Part shown: one piece after another, positions 9,950-17,338 of the stretch | Numbering within the stretch: position 1 is the first letter of the stretch | How the letters are laid out: every line of letters begins with the position of its first letter | Assembly (NCBI GenBank): GCA_030068525.1 | Contig: JASJOS010000003.1 | Coordinates: 186,001-250,000, forward strand | Direction of reading: 5' to 3' | Origin: Xanthocytophaga flava | Lineage (GTDB): Bacteria > Bacteroidota > Bacteroidia > Cytophagales > 172606-1 | DNA: 64,000 nucleotides | Notes under the pieces: model-generated | The model's database searches: none | Told to the model about the DNA's origin: nothing | Seen by the model: only the letters and a program-made list of their open reading frames with translations | Made by a program: the position numbers and the translations under genes

Positions 9950-11554
9950 ATGACAAAATCCATTACCTTAAGATTAAAAAACCCTCTATTTTATTTAGTT
10001 TCATGTTTATTTTTATTTATTGCTAATTTAAAAGCCCAGACACTTACATTAACGGGACCCACTACTAATATTGTTCCCTGTACGGATGTGACCTATTCAA
10101 TTACAGGCGTTCCTACATCCACATCCACTAAAAGTATCGAAAATTTAAGCGTTTCTTGGGGAGCACTTGCAGGAGGCACTTACACTAGTTCAGGGATTAC
10201 CTCTTTAACTGCTACTATTCGTTGGGATCAAACTCCTAATAGCTCAACTAAAAGCACAGGAAATATTAGAGTTACGTGGAATGAAATAACTAAAGATGGA
10301 AACGGTAAGGTAACGAATTCTACTTTCATGGATAAAACCATATCACCTAAATCTATTCAGGTTTTATATATTGCCCCTATCACAGGCATACGAGTGGCTG
10401 GCATACTTGTAACTAATGGCACTACAGTTGATTGTGGAGTACAAAGTTTTGAATTAGAGGTATCTCCTCCAACTACAGATCCAGTATCTCCTATTACTTA
10501 TACATGGACGTTACCAGCTTCCTGGACTTTATTAGCTCAAGGAGGAACAGGTGGAGGGCAAACAAACCGAGTAACTGTAACTACTAATACAGCAGGTGGA
10601 GGGACTATTAGTGTCAAAGCAACACGCTCAGATGCTAGTAGTACAGGCTGCCCTTCCCAATATAGCATTTCAGTAGGACGTCCAATTCCTCAACTTCCAG
10701 TTTTTCAGACTCCAGCCCAAAGTCTTTGTAGTTCAACAACACAAAGATTCACAGCAACCTCTACAAATGCAACAAGCTATGAATGGCAAGTGAGTAGTGG
10801 ACTTGGAATTAATGGAACAACAAGCCAAACACTAACAACTACTGTAAACTATATTGATGTAAAACCAACACAGACAGGGAATTTTGCTGGAACAATACAG
10901 GTAAGAGGTATACGATCCCAATGCAATGTGAGCAGTGCCTGGACAAGTACTAATGTATGGGTAGGTGCTCCTACTATAGGAATGACTGTATATGATATAT
11001 CAATGGGCACCTATGAATTTTGTACAAACACCTTATTCAACTTATTTTCTGTTGATCCTCCTCCAGCTAATTCAAACCCTACATATCAATGGAATCTAAC
11101 TCCAAAACCATTTGGAACTCAGATAGTTGGCACTGGATCTACTGTTAGACTTACTGTAACTCAACCCGGAACATATATTCTTAGTTGTTTGGTTTCTAAT
11201 AGTTGTGGTATAGGAGGAGAAGCTTCTACTGAGATAACAGTTACTAAATGCTCAGGAGGTCTTGGCACTTTAAGTGTATATCCTAATCCAGCAAACAAGG
11301 ATCTAACAGTAGAGCTACTTTCTACTACTGATAATGAAAAGATAAGTAATACTAGCTTCACAACTTCTCAGAGAAGCTCTTCATTGTCTACAATCCAGGT
11401 ACAGCTTCTTAATAAATGGAATCAGATAGTTTGGCAAGGCAACTTGGTTAATGGGAAAGCTACACTATCTACTTCATCTATCCCAAATGGTTTATACTTC
11501 TTAAAAGTAGATGATGATCAAATGACAACTAAACGAATTCTTATTCAACATTAA
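9950..11554 (+). CDS. secreted Ig-like protein with type IX secretion sorting domain
   Basis: A 534-residue exported protein. Residues 1-30 form a signal peptide ending near NLKAQT. The body consists of Ser/Thr-rich Ig/PKD-like beta domains (TYTWTLPASW; SYEWQVSS; TYQWNL). The last 90 residues match a type A T9SS C-terminal domain: SVYPNPANKDLTVEL at the start and IPNGLYFLKV with a final KRILIQH. It should cross the inner membrane by Sec and the outer membrane by the Por/T9SS machinery, then remain at the surface or be released. No enzyme domain is visible. It stands alone, with a strong terminator after the stop. Confidence 0.88.
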   Translation: MTKSITLRLKNPLFYLVSCLFLFIANLKAQTLTLTGPTTNIVPCTDVTYSITGVPTSTSTKSIENLSVSWGALAGGTYTSSGITSLTATIRWDQTPNSSTKSTGNIRVTWNEITKDGNGKVTNSTFMDKTISPKSIQVLYIAPITGIRVAGILVTNGTTVDCGVQSFELEVSPPTTDPVSPITYTWTLPASWTLLAQGGTGGGQTNRVTVTTNTAGGGTISVKATRSDASSTGCPSQYSISVGRPIPQLPVFQTPAQSLCSSTTQRFTATSTNATSYEWQVSSGLGINGTTSQTLTTTVNYIDVKPTQTGNFAGTIQVRGIRSQCNVSSAWTSTNVWVGAPTIGMTVYDISMGTYEFCTNTLFNLFSVDPPPANSNPTYQWNLTPKPFGTQIVGTGSTVRLTVTQPGTYILSCLVSNSCGIGGEASTEITVTKCSGGLGTLSVYPNPANKDLTVELLSTTDNEKISNTSFTTSQRSSSLSTIQVQLLNKWNQIVWQGNLVNGKATLSTSSIPNGLYFLKVDDDQMTTKRILIQH

Positions 11555-11602
11555 ATAAAGTAGTCAAAAAACACACCTATTTTAATCACTTTATTTAGCT
11601 CA

Positions 11603-11640
11603 CAAAAAGCGTCTAAACACACCTGTTCAGACGCTTTTTG
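11603..11640 (+). terminator. intrinsic terminator after the T9SS protein gene
   Basis: Perfect 12-bp arms CAAAAAGCGTCT/AGACGCTTTTTG with a 14-nt loop and a T-run; works in both directions. Confidence 0.85.
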
Positions 11641-11653
11641 TAATACTTTTCGT

Positions 11654-11905
11654 CTATTGGCCAGAGTTCTTCCATTTTTCCCGTAGCAGATTCAAAACCC
11701 AAATTTTTCCAATCTCTGTCACCTTAAGTGAATATTTACTCTGTGTGACTACAACGATTCCGAAATGTTCATTTAAATAATATAAGAATCCAATGCCTTC
11801 ATTTCTAGGTATAGGACCATAGCCTAGCACCAGGATGCATGACAGAAAACGTTCGAGTTGATTAATGTGGGTAAGTGGGTTCAGGAAAGAAAATACTTTA
11901 TAAAC
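11654..11905 (-). pseudogene. C-terminal fragment of an unknown gene
   Basis: An open frame on the minus strand ends with a stop at 11654-11656 and reads well for about 80 residues (LNPLTHINQLERFL, then IWVLNLLREKWKNSGQ) but begins right after a stop codon with no ATG. It looks like the 3' end of a decayed gene. No family recognised. Low confidence. Confidence 0.3.
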
Positions 11906-11932
11906 TCATTCAAGATACCAAGTTGGATGAAA

Positions 11933-12027
11933 AACAGAAGGCAGGATTTGAACCTGCAATATGATAGTGGTTACCCCTATCAACTCCTCGTGCTCGGAGG
12001 CGTGTATTCCAATTCCACCACTTCTGT
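11933..12027 (-). tRNA. class II tRNA-like gene with non-canonical anticodon loop
   Basis: The minus strand folds as a tRNA: acceptor arms ACAGAAG/CTTCTGT (7 bp), D-arm GTGG..CAC with a Leu-like GGAATTGG loop, a long variable arm (TGATAG/CTATCA) and a T-arm GCAGG-TTCAAAT-CCTGC. The long variable arm and D-loop resemble tRNA-Leu. The anticodon arm is odd: GCCTC/GAGGA closes a CGAGCAC loop without the invariant T33, and an alternative CTCC/GGAG pairing gives an 8-nt loop. No clear anticodon can be read (AGC by position, GAG if shifted). It is either a divergent or inactive tRNA. No CCA is encoded. Confidence 0.6.
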
Positions 12028-12279
12028 CAGGTAAATATACTAAGAAAAGTGCATGCTTTTCTGTAATGGCAACAAAGAGGGTTGAGTTAATCCTGTCTAT
12101 TGCCATGGAGGCATTGAGCTGACCTACATTCAGATAGATAAACAACCCTGAACATATACCGGGCTGTTTTATTTCAATTTTTAACCATTATGAATTTCTG
12201 AATCTCCTACAAGGAAGGGCGTTGAATAAGCTAAACTAACTTGCTATTTACCTCCTTCCAAATAGGATCATTCTACAAA

Positions 12280-12606
12280 TCAAGCGGCATTTAATATCTT
12301 TCTTTTTTGCTCTTCAAATTCGCTATCTGTCAAGATCCCTCTTTCTTTCAGTTGTGCCAGTTTCTCTAGTTCATCTGTAAGAGAAGGTCTAGGCGTTTCT
12401 GGGCTTTGTGGGACAATTGCTGTTTTAGAATCGGGGCTATTAGCCCAAACAATAGCAATCACCCAACCAATCACAGTCCAACCCATAAACAGATTAATCA
12501 ACGCAATAGGCATAAGATTACGTCTAATCAAGCCAACAATGGTAGGCAAAAAATAAATGAATAGAAAGAGTATCCCACCGATCCAATATAAGAATTGATA
12601 TATCAT
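12280..12606 (-). CDS. superinfection-immunity-like membrane protein with SHOCT domain
   Basis: A 108-residue protein. Residues 1-55 contain two hydrophobic helices around the MGWTVIGWVIAIVWA pattern typical of the T4 Imm-like superinfection immunity family. Residues 75-108 form a SHOCT motif (LEKLAQLKERGILTDSEFEEQKRKIL). The family was named for a T4 protein that blocks DNA injection by related phages, but most chromosomal members are uncharacterised. It lies 170 bp outside the left attachment site, so it belongs to the host flank and not to the prophage. Confidence 0.8.
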   Translation of the reverse strand: MIYQFLYWIGGILFLFIYFLPTIVGLIRRNLMPIALINLFMGWTVIGWVIAIVWANSPDSKTAIVPQSPETPRPSLTDELEKLAQLKERGILTDSEFEEQKRKILNAA

Positions 12607-12736
12607 ATGTATAGTAATTAATTGTGCTCCATCTTCCCTTTAATACTATCAATACTTTGACAGGTAAGCTATTATCAGTTTATCAAGCAAGATAACTTTT
12701 TCATTTATAAGCAAACTTGGAAGAGAAAGGGCATAA

Positions 12737-12772
12737 AAAAAAGCCTTAAAAACAATGTTTTAAGGCTTTTTT
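12737..12772. terminator. original tRNA-Gln terminator left behind at attL
   Basis: 15-bp arms (AAAAAAGCCTTAAAA and its complement) around a 6-nt loop, with T-runs on both sides. It is directly adjacent to the left att copy. Before integration it would have stood downstream of tRNA-Gln. A related but different hairpin occupies the same place at attR. Confidence 0.75.
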
Positions 12773-12774
12773 AT

Positions 12775-12795
12775 TTTGTTGACCCACTAGGATTC
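12775..12795. other. attL core: duplicated 3' end of tRNA-Gln
   Basis: Contains GTTGACCCACTAGGATTC, identical over 21 bp to 56222-56242 within the intact tRNA-Gln gene. Identity ends abruptly at 12796, where phage DNA begins. With the tyrosine integrase at the other end this defines the prophage limits. Confidence 0.93.
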
Positions 12796-12829
12796 AAAAA
12801 ACCTTGTTAGTAGCCTAATTTCCGCGTTT

Positions 12830-13261
12830 TTACGGATGAGCAAGCGAATCCATTTTAGCACTACAAAAAAATAATACAACACTTTTGTATTGTTTGTTTT
12901 GAATAGTGCGAGAATGATAGGCGCGATTACTTGCTGACGACTTTCCCACCAACATTTTAATTACCTCATCCTTATCCCTAAGCTGTTTTAGTAACTCATC
13001 TATTGTTGCCAGTAATTTATCCATAGCCATATTGTCCTTACTACTGACTTCTGGCATGGTCTCAGTCCCACCGTTTAAGATATAATCGGTACTTAATCCG
13101 AAAATTTCTGATAATATCTTAATCTTATCAGAAGGAGGTGTACTCCTTCCAGATTCATAATCATAAACTGTCTGATTACTTACTCCCAATCTACTCGCTA
13201 TTTCGGCTACTTTCATATTTTTCAGTAGCCTTTGCTGCTTAATAATTTGTGAAGTCGTCAT
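12830..13261 (-). CDS. phage CI-like repressor (XRE HTH)
   Basis: A 143-residue protein with an N-terminal HTH_3 domain (about 5-60: KNMKVAEIASRLGVSNQTVYDYESGRSTPPSDKI pattern, given here only as its key parts VAEIASRLGVS and TVYDYESG) and a coiled-coil stretch (DKLLATIDELLKQLRDKDEV). There is no peptidase domain, so induction would not be by RecA self-cleavage of this protein. It sits 35 bp from attL and faces away from the Cro-like gene across a 154-bp operator region. Likely maintains lysogeny. Confidence 0.85.
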   Translation of the reverse strand: MTTSQIIKQQRLLKNMKVAEIASRLGVSNQTVYDYESGRSTPPSDKIKILSEIFGLSTDYILNGGTETMPEVSSKDNMAMDKLLATIDELLKQLRDKDEVIKMLVGKSSASNRAYHSRTIQNKQYKSVVLFFCSAKMDSLAHP

Positions 13262-13415
13262 ATCTATTAAAATTTTAGTACAAAATTTTACGCTTTAAGT
13301 TTGATTTTTTGTAACATGGCTTTATATTGCAGAAAATTCCAGAAAAATCACGACAAATATAGAAAAAATCAGAAATTCCAACCTAAAATTTTCGATAAAT
13401 TGATAATGTTTAACC
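13262..13415. promoter_or_regulatory. repressor/Cro-like divergent operator region
   Basis: The 154 bp between the divergent regulators contain three AAAATTTT palindromes (13269-13276, 13282-13289, 13385-13392), the first two 13 bp apart around GTAC, and two GAAA-ATTCC/GAAATTCC elements near 13330 and 13372. They are plausible operators for both regulators; assignment is inference. Confidence 0.5.
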
Positions 13416-13625
13416 ATGAAAGAGCCCAAAGAACTCTACCAGGCCCTTAGTACAAAGAACAGAAAGAGTATAAGGGAATATGTTGCTGGAAAGATAGGTG
13501 TATCTACTAAAACTGTTGAAAATCACCTGCGAAGCGGATTAGATATTGTTGAGACTAAGCATTTTTTTGCTTGGTTCGAGGAGCAGGGAATTGATGCAGA
13601 TACCCTGATAAGCCAAGTAGCATGA
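13416..13625 (+). CDS. Cro-like small HTH protein
   Basis: 69 residues, with a predicted helix-turn-helix in REYVAGKIGVSTKTVENHL (about 19-37). It is divergent from the repressor and is the first gene of the rightward early cluster, which is the normal place for Cro. No homologue can be confirmed here, so the role is inferred from position and the HTH pattern. Confidence 0.65.
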   Translation: MKEPKELYQALSTKNRKSIREYVAGKIGVSTKTVENHLRSGLDIVETKHFFAWFEEQGIDADTLISQVA

Positions 13626-13664
13626 GGTAATTTGTTTTTTATGTGCAACCCCATTATTAAATAT

Positions 13665-13949
13665 ATGACTAAAAAATCTGATAAACCTGGACAAAAGCTA
13701 GAGCAGGAAAACCAAGAGTTAACTCAAGAAGAGAAAAGGAAACTAGATGATTTCTACGAGGAGAAAAGACTGCTCTATAAAGAAAAACATTTAATTCTAT
13801 TACAGTCAGCATGGCCTGCAAAATCGCTTGCTCACAAAATGGAAGCGGAATTAGTGGATAAAAAAATAGAACTGGCAAAACTCGAAATAGAACTGGAAGA
13901 AAAGCGCCGGATCAATAACTCACTACCTCCAGCAGAAGAAAGTAAATAA
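13665..13949 (+). CDS. small coiled-coil early protein
   Basis: About 94 highly charged residues rich in Glu, Lys and Leu, predicted to be one long helix or coiled coil (ELTQEEKRKLDDFYEEKR; KIELAKLEIELEEKRR). I chose the ATG at 13665 (MTKKSDK); the frame is open further upstream through a TTG. Function unknown. Confidence 0.55.
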   Translation: MTKKSDKPGQKLEQENQELTQEEKRKLDDFYEEKRLLYKEKHLILLQSAWPAKSLAHKMEAELVDKKIELAKLEIELEEKRRINNSLPPAEESK

Positions 13950-13970
13950 CCACAATTCTTTAACTACACT

Positions 13971-14171
13971 ATGGAAATCTTAATTAAAAAAGAGTCTGAC
14001 TCACTCAATGTAAGCCTTACTATAAACAATCAGGCAGAGCTGAATCATGCAATCAGTATTCTTTCAAGGATTGAAGTGAAAGATATGTTGCCTGAACAAG
14101 ATATTCCACTTCAACCCTTATCAATTACTTATGAAGACATGAATGATTACGGCAATCGACAAAGAGCCTGA
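13971..14171 (+). CDS. small early protein, unknown
   Basis: 66 residues in an alternating beta/alpha pattern (MEILIKKESDSLNVSLTINN). It lies 21 bp after the preceding early gene. No known domain. Confidence 0.45.
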   Translation: MEILIKKESDSLNVSLTINNQAELNHAISILSRIEVKDMLPEQDIPLQPLSITYEDMNDYGNRQRA

Positions 14172-14176
14172 AAGAT

Positions 14177-14374
14177 CTATTTCTTATCTAAATGGAACAT
14201 AATAATAGCGCTCTCAGCATTCTCAGGGGTAGCATCCACTATCTCCACTATTTTATATCCTTCATTTAGAGCAGCTTCCAGTTCTGGGTGTGCAATTATC
14301 TCCTGTTGGGGTACAGTTGAATCATCTTCATAGGTAATAACATTTATCTGAATTGTAATCAATTTTTGAGCCAT
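14177..14374 (-). CDS. small antisense early-region protein, unknown
   Basis: 65 residues (MAQKLITIQINVITYEDD start). The ATG at 14374 is preferred over one at 14419, since the extra residues look like translated non-coding DNA. The gene converges with the early cluster. No family recognised. Confidence 0.5.
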   Translation of the reverse strand: MAQKLITIQINVITYEDDSTVPQQEIIAHPELEAALNEGYKIVEIVDATPENAESAIIMFHLDKK

Positions 14375-14462
14375 ACTAATGCATTTATAATTAGAAATAA
14401 AAACGTAAAACACGTTCAATTGCAGACAAAAAGCAAGAAACTATTCTAATCCACTGATCTAA

Positions 14463-14672
14463 ATGAAGAAAGGACAACCCCAATCGGAGTGGCAAAAGAA
14501 GCTTACAGACATGAGTCTGGACTCTTTGCAAGAGCTGAAAACTAAAATGCAGGATGTACTCGATAACTGGAAGACCGGAGAGAATGGGCAATATGTTTTG
14601 CAGTTAGACCAGGTGAAAGAGGAAATTCAAAAACGAGAGAAGAAAGAAGCGTCTAAACCAAAAATGTCATGA
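14463..14672 (+). CDS. small early protein, unknown
   Basis: 69 charged, helical residues (KKLTDMSLDSLQELKTKMQD). Its TGA stop overlaps the ATG of the next small gene, which suggests translational coupling. Confidence 0.5.
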   Translation: MKKGQPQSEWQKKLTDMSLDSLQELKTKMQDVLDNWKTGENGQYVLQLDQVKEEIQKREKKEASKPKMS

Positions 14673-14788
14673 AACACCGTTACCCTTTTTCGCAAAATCA
14701 AACCATGTATAGCTATCATTTCAGGGTAATTGTGGCTCTGCTGATTGCTATTCTGTTCTGCATTGTTGCTTTAAGGCTTTATCTATAA
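14669..14788 (+). CDS. 39-residue single-pass membrane peptide
   Basis: The ATG overlaps the stop of the preceding gene (ATGA). The product has a basic N terminus (MKHRYPFSQN) and one hydrophobic helix (VIVALLIAILFCIVALRL). The stop is followed 7 bp later by a terminator hairpin, which supports it as the last gene of the unit. Function unknown. Confidence 0.5.
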   Translation: MKHRYPFSQNQTMYSYHFRVIVALLIAILFCIVALRLYL

Positions 14789-14794
14789 TAAAAA

Positions 14795-14822
14795 AAGCCC
14801 CTGGTTTTTCAGCCAGGAGCTT
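14795..14822 (+). terminator. terminator of the first early unit
   Basis: Arms AAGCCCCTGG/CCAGGAGCTT with one mismatch and an 8-nt loop, 7 bp after the 39-residue peptide gene. Confidence 0.6.
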
Positions 14823-14884
14823 CCTAAGTTCTTTGACCTGCTTTCAGAATTGGACCCCTCAAAGCAGATCTATTATAAGTGGTT

Positions 14885-15202
14885 ATGGATGGAAAGCTGC
14901 TCGAACAGCTCCCCTCTATGCATTCAGTTCATTGTTATCTCAAAACCCTTACCCAAATGCACAGCAAAAGTATTCAGGAATCCCCTGAAAACCAAATTAT
15001 CATGCTTGAAACAGAAGCAAAAATGATTTTAAAAAGAGTAAAACGAAGGATGCAGTTTATTAGTGAGTTTCCCAATCATAGTTTAAAGGATACCTACCTT
15101 TTTCACGTAGGCGAAGCTATGACTTTGTACGGAAAGATCACTGCTTATTCAGATTTTCTTAGACATACACTTTCTCAGCAAGAAACGGAGGTGGCTGCAT
15201 GA
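14885..15202 (+). CDS. early protein, unknown
   Basis: About 105 residues, helical and charged, without membrane segments. The start could be the GTG at 14879 or the ATG at 14885. The last bases overlap the ATG of the next gene (ATGA), so the two are coupled. No family recognised. Confidence 0.5.
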   Translation: MDGKLLEQLPSMHSVHCYLKTLTQMHSKSIQESPENQIIMLETEAKMILKRVKRRMQFISEFPNHSLKDTYLFHVGEAMTLYGKITAYSDFLRHTLSQQETEVAA

Positions 15203-15408
15203 ATACAGATCTGGAAAGAGCTGAACGTGAAAAATCAAATCTGGCAGCCCGAAATATCGAAATCACTCAGGAGCTGGACAATAAACCTCCCTGGCAGATA
15301 CGAATTAAGCTTATTGGAGAAAGAGCTACAATACAGGCAAAGCTTTTAGCTCTAGAGTTCCTGATCAGTGACCTCCAGGCAGGCCAGCAGGCCGAAAAGA
15401 TACAGTAG
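15199..15408 (+). CDS. small coiled-coil early protein
   Basis: 69 residues with a heptad-like helical pattern (LERAEREKSNLAARNIEITQ). Overlaps the previous gene by 4 bp. It is the last gene before a 500-bp gap. Confidence 0.5.
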   Translation: MNTDLERAEREKSNLAARNIEITQELDNKPPWQIRIKLIGERATIQAKLLALEFLISDLQAGQQAEKIQ

Positions 15409-15910
15409 ATTGATGAATTAGTATAACTATTGAAAATGAACAATCCCAGAGCATTGCCCTGGGATTGTTTTGCAAGACTGAACTTATAGCCTGCTTAGAA
15501 AGCAGCTCTAAGCATACATATCTTTCACGATTAAAATGATGAACAGAATTTAGAAAAAACAGACAGGTAAATCCTATGGTCATATAAAACCACCCATCCG
15601 GGAGTTGCGCAGCTCTCGGTGAGTCTGATGGTTTTCGCTTTTCTGGTAGCGTAAAGTACGCATAATTCCACAAAAACAGCGAAAATTTTTCAGGGGTGGA
15701 AGGATATTGTCTTTACTATTTTTTTTAACCCAAACCTCTGGTTTATCGGTTAGGACTAGCTATGCTTCTTAGTAAACTAGTTTAATAAAGGTTACTCTAT
15801 GGTTATTCAAATTTGTCGTAAAGACTGGTTAACTGGTAGAATAACAACTTGATAACCTTTAGAAACCAGAAGTGCAAAAAATCAAAAAATAGCAAACCCT
15901 TGAAACTTCC
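15409..15910. promoter_or_regulatory. 500-bp non-coding spacer in the early region
   Basis: No convincing gene. A strong hairpin at 15440-15468 (ACAATCCCAG/CTGGGATTGT followed by TTTT) ends the preceding unit. A second short hairpin (GCTTAGAAAGCAGCTCTAAGC) lies near 15493, and AAAGGTTA/TAACCTTT inverted repeats flank 15788-15862. It probably contains the promoter of the next cluster, perhaps an origin or small RNA; nothing in the sequence decides this. Confidence 0.4.
15440..15468 (+). terminator. intrinsic terminator of the second early unit
   Basis: Perfect 10-bp arms ACAATCCCAG/CTGGGATTGT followed by a T-run. Confidence 0.75.
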
Positions 15911-16501
15911 ATGTATTTCGACAAGAAGAAACAATTTCGCGGTGACAAGTGGGGTTCCACATTCAAGCATTATCTGGTTCTGGATGACACAAACCCCAAA
16001 AACAAACGAGATCTGATTGAAGGCTATTCCAAAGATCAGGGAATTCCCGAACCCCACAGTAAAACCTATTTACTCAACAAAATAGTCCGCCTTTGCATGA
16101 ATTACCTCTTAGATGGTCGGGCAATATGTGCTACCATCGTTCAGCGACCTGACAAAACCTATGGATGGGATCATGCCCACCCAATTCTGGAACTGTACAA
16201 GCACGATTACAAGATCCTTTCCCATGAGCTAATTGAGAATGAGTCGATAAGGGATTTAAAGGACTTGTATGATCATATCCGGGAAGGCAAACAGATATCA
16301 GAACTTCCCAAGCTTCGAAGTGAGACACAGGGGAAAGCCTATACCAGACAATTAGAGGCACATTTAACAGCAAAGACATTTAAGACGAAAGAGGAATTAA
16401 TCATTTACTGTCGCGATAAGAAAGAAGAAGGATATGAGTATGGGTTGCTAACTGATTTTTATCGAAGGTATTGTGATAAGTGGTTTTCAGAAGATAAATA
16501 A
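15911..16501 (+). CDS. unknown phage protein, early/middle cluster
   Basis: A 196-residue basic protein (MYFDKKKQFRGDKWGSTF start) with no recognised domain. It contains a central HAHPILELYKHDYKILSHELI region and a lysine-rich C-terminal half. It leads the cluster that continues with the 129-residue family protein, the HNH protein and the membrane/zinc-finger protein. In the absence of replication genes elsewhere, a DNA-related role is possible but unsupported. Confidence 0.6.
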   Translation: MYFDKKKQFRGDKWGSTFKHYLVLDDTNPKNKRDLIEGYSKDQGIPEPHSKTYLLNKIVRLCMNYLLDGRAICATIVQRPDKTYGWDHAHPILELYKHDYKILSHELIENESIRDLKDLYDHIREGKQISELPKLRSETQGKAYTRQLEAHLTAKTFKTKEELIIYCRDKKEEGYEYGLLTDFYRRYCDKWFSEDK

Positions 16502-16529
16502 ACTCTATATGATTTTAAAGCACAAACAT

Positions 16530-16919
16530 ATGCAAGTAACCTTTCAAGAAGATACAATCAAATTAACCCTGGAGCCTGTCATGCTCCAGGCGTTGACTGA
16601 AGCCATAAGCGAGAAAGCTCAGGATATAGAATCGAGAGTAGATTATAACTACAGAGCCTTTTCTACAAAGTTTGGGTACACAGAAATAGCCACTTTACGC
16701 GACTTAAAACGGCTACACCAGGTATTGAGTAAAAAGCTTGAAAACAGCATTTTTCAGAAAAAGCCGAAAGTGACAATCAGTCTCCAGGTGAGTTATGTAT
16801 ACCTGCTTCATGAGCAGATAGTTTTTAGCTTCGATAATCCCTTTTTACAATCAGTGATTGACCAGCTGGATCATAGTATCAAATCCTATCGGTTAGCTGA
16901 TCAGATGCAACTCAGATAA
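16530..16919 (+). CDS. 129-residue protein, homologue of the host gene at 6697-7086
   Basis: The start at 16530 is fixed by comparison with the host homologue: both proteins are 129 residues and align without gaps (FQED at 5-8, KLTLE at 11-15, YTEIA-LRDL at 50-59, IKSY at 117-120). Another in-frame ATG at 16509 would add seven residues. The family is all-helical and has no visible catalytic motif. A phage copy next to an HNH protein suggests the host gene may itself be of phage origin. Confidence 0.75.
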   Translation: MQVTFQEDTIKLTLEPVMLQALTEAISEKAQDIESRVDYNYRAFSTKFGYTEIATLRDLKRLHQVLSKKLENSIFQKKPKVTISLQVSYVYLLHEQIVFSFDNPFLQSVIDQLDHSIKSYRLADQMQLR

Positions 16920-16955
16920 AAGTGAACAGATAGTTTTCACATCTAAAGCTTTCCT

Positions 16956-17330
16956 ATGTCCATCGGATACAATCACCCTGAAGCAAGGAAAACCAGTAAA
17001 GAAATGCTGGAGATCTGGAACACATGCTGGAGATGTGGAGCCACCAACCAGCTCAGTGTACACCATGATGACAGAGACAGACGCAATAACAAAGATTCCA
17101 ATGTCTATGTAATCTGTGCTGTTTGTCATGGCCGGATACATGCGAAAGATCCTCGTCTGGGTAAAGATCGCTTTAAGGTGAATTATTCGATTTTCACAGT
17201 ACGGCAGTGGCAAGCCATGACTATTACACCTCCAGATCCTTCTGAGCTACCCATTCAGGAGCTGGAGGGTAAAGCAAAGAAAAACAACACTCAGTCTGGA
17301 TCAGACGGAGAACAATTAACCCTTTTTTAA
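16956..17330 (+). CDS. HNH-endonuclease-like protein with a C-terminal clamp-binding-like motif
   Basis: 124 residues. Zinc-binding and catalytic residues match an HNH domain: Cys24-x2-Cys27, His36-His37, Asn44-Asn45, Cys54-x2-Cys57-His58 and His62. The C terminus is a disordered Lys/Ser/Gln linker ending in QLTLF at 120-124, which fits the bacterial sliding-clamp binding consensus (QL-S/D-LF) and its usual position at a protein end. The likely role is a DNA nicking or cleaving enzyme brought to replicating DNA. The HNH call is solid; the clamp link is inference. Confidence 0.75.
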   Translation: MSIGYNHPEARKTSKEMLEIWNTCWRCGATNQLSVHHDDRDRRNNKDSNVYVICAVCHGRIHAKDPRLGKDRFKVNYSIFTVRQWQAMTITPPDPSELPIQELEGKAKKNNTQSGSDGEQLTLF

Positions 17331-17338
17331 CAAGCTAC

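Noticed and set aside
12839..12839. Repressor gene C terminus truncated by integration
   Set aside because: Its stop lies inside phage DNA, 35 bp from attL, and the frame is complete.
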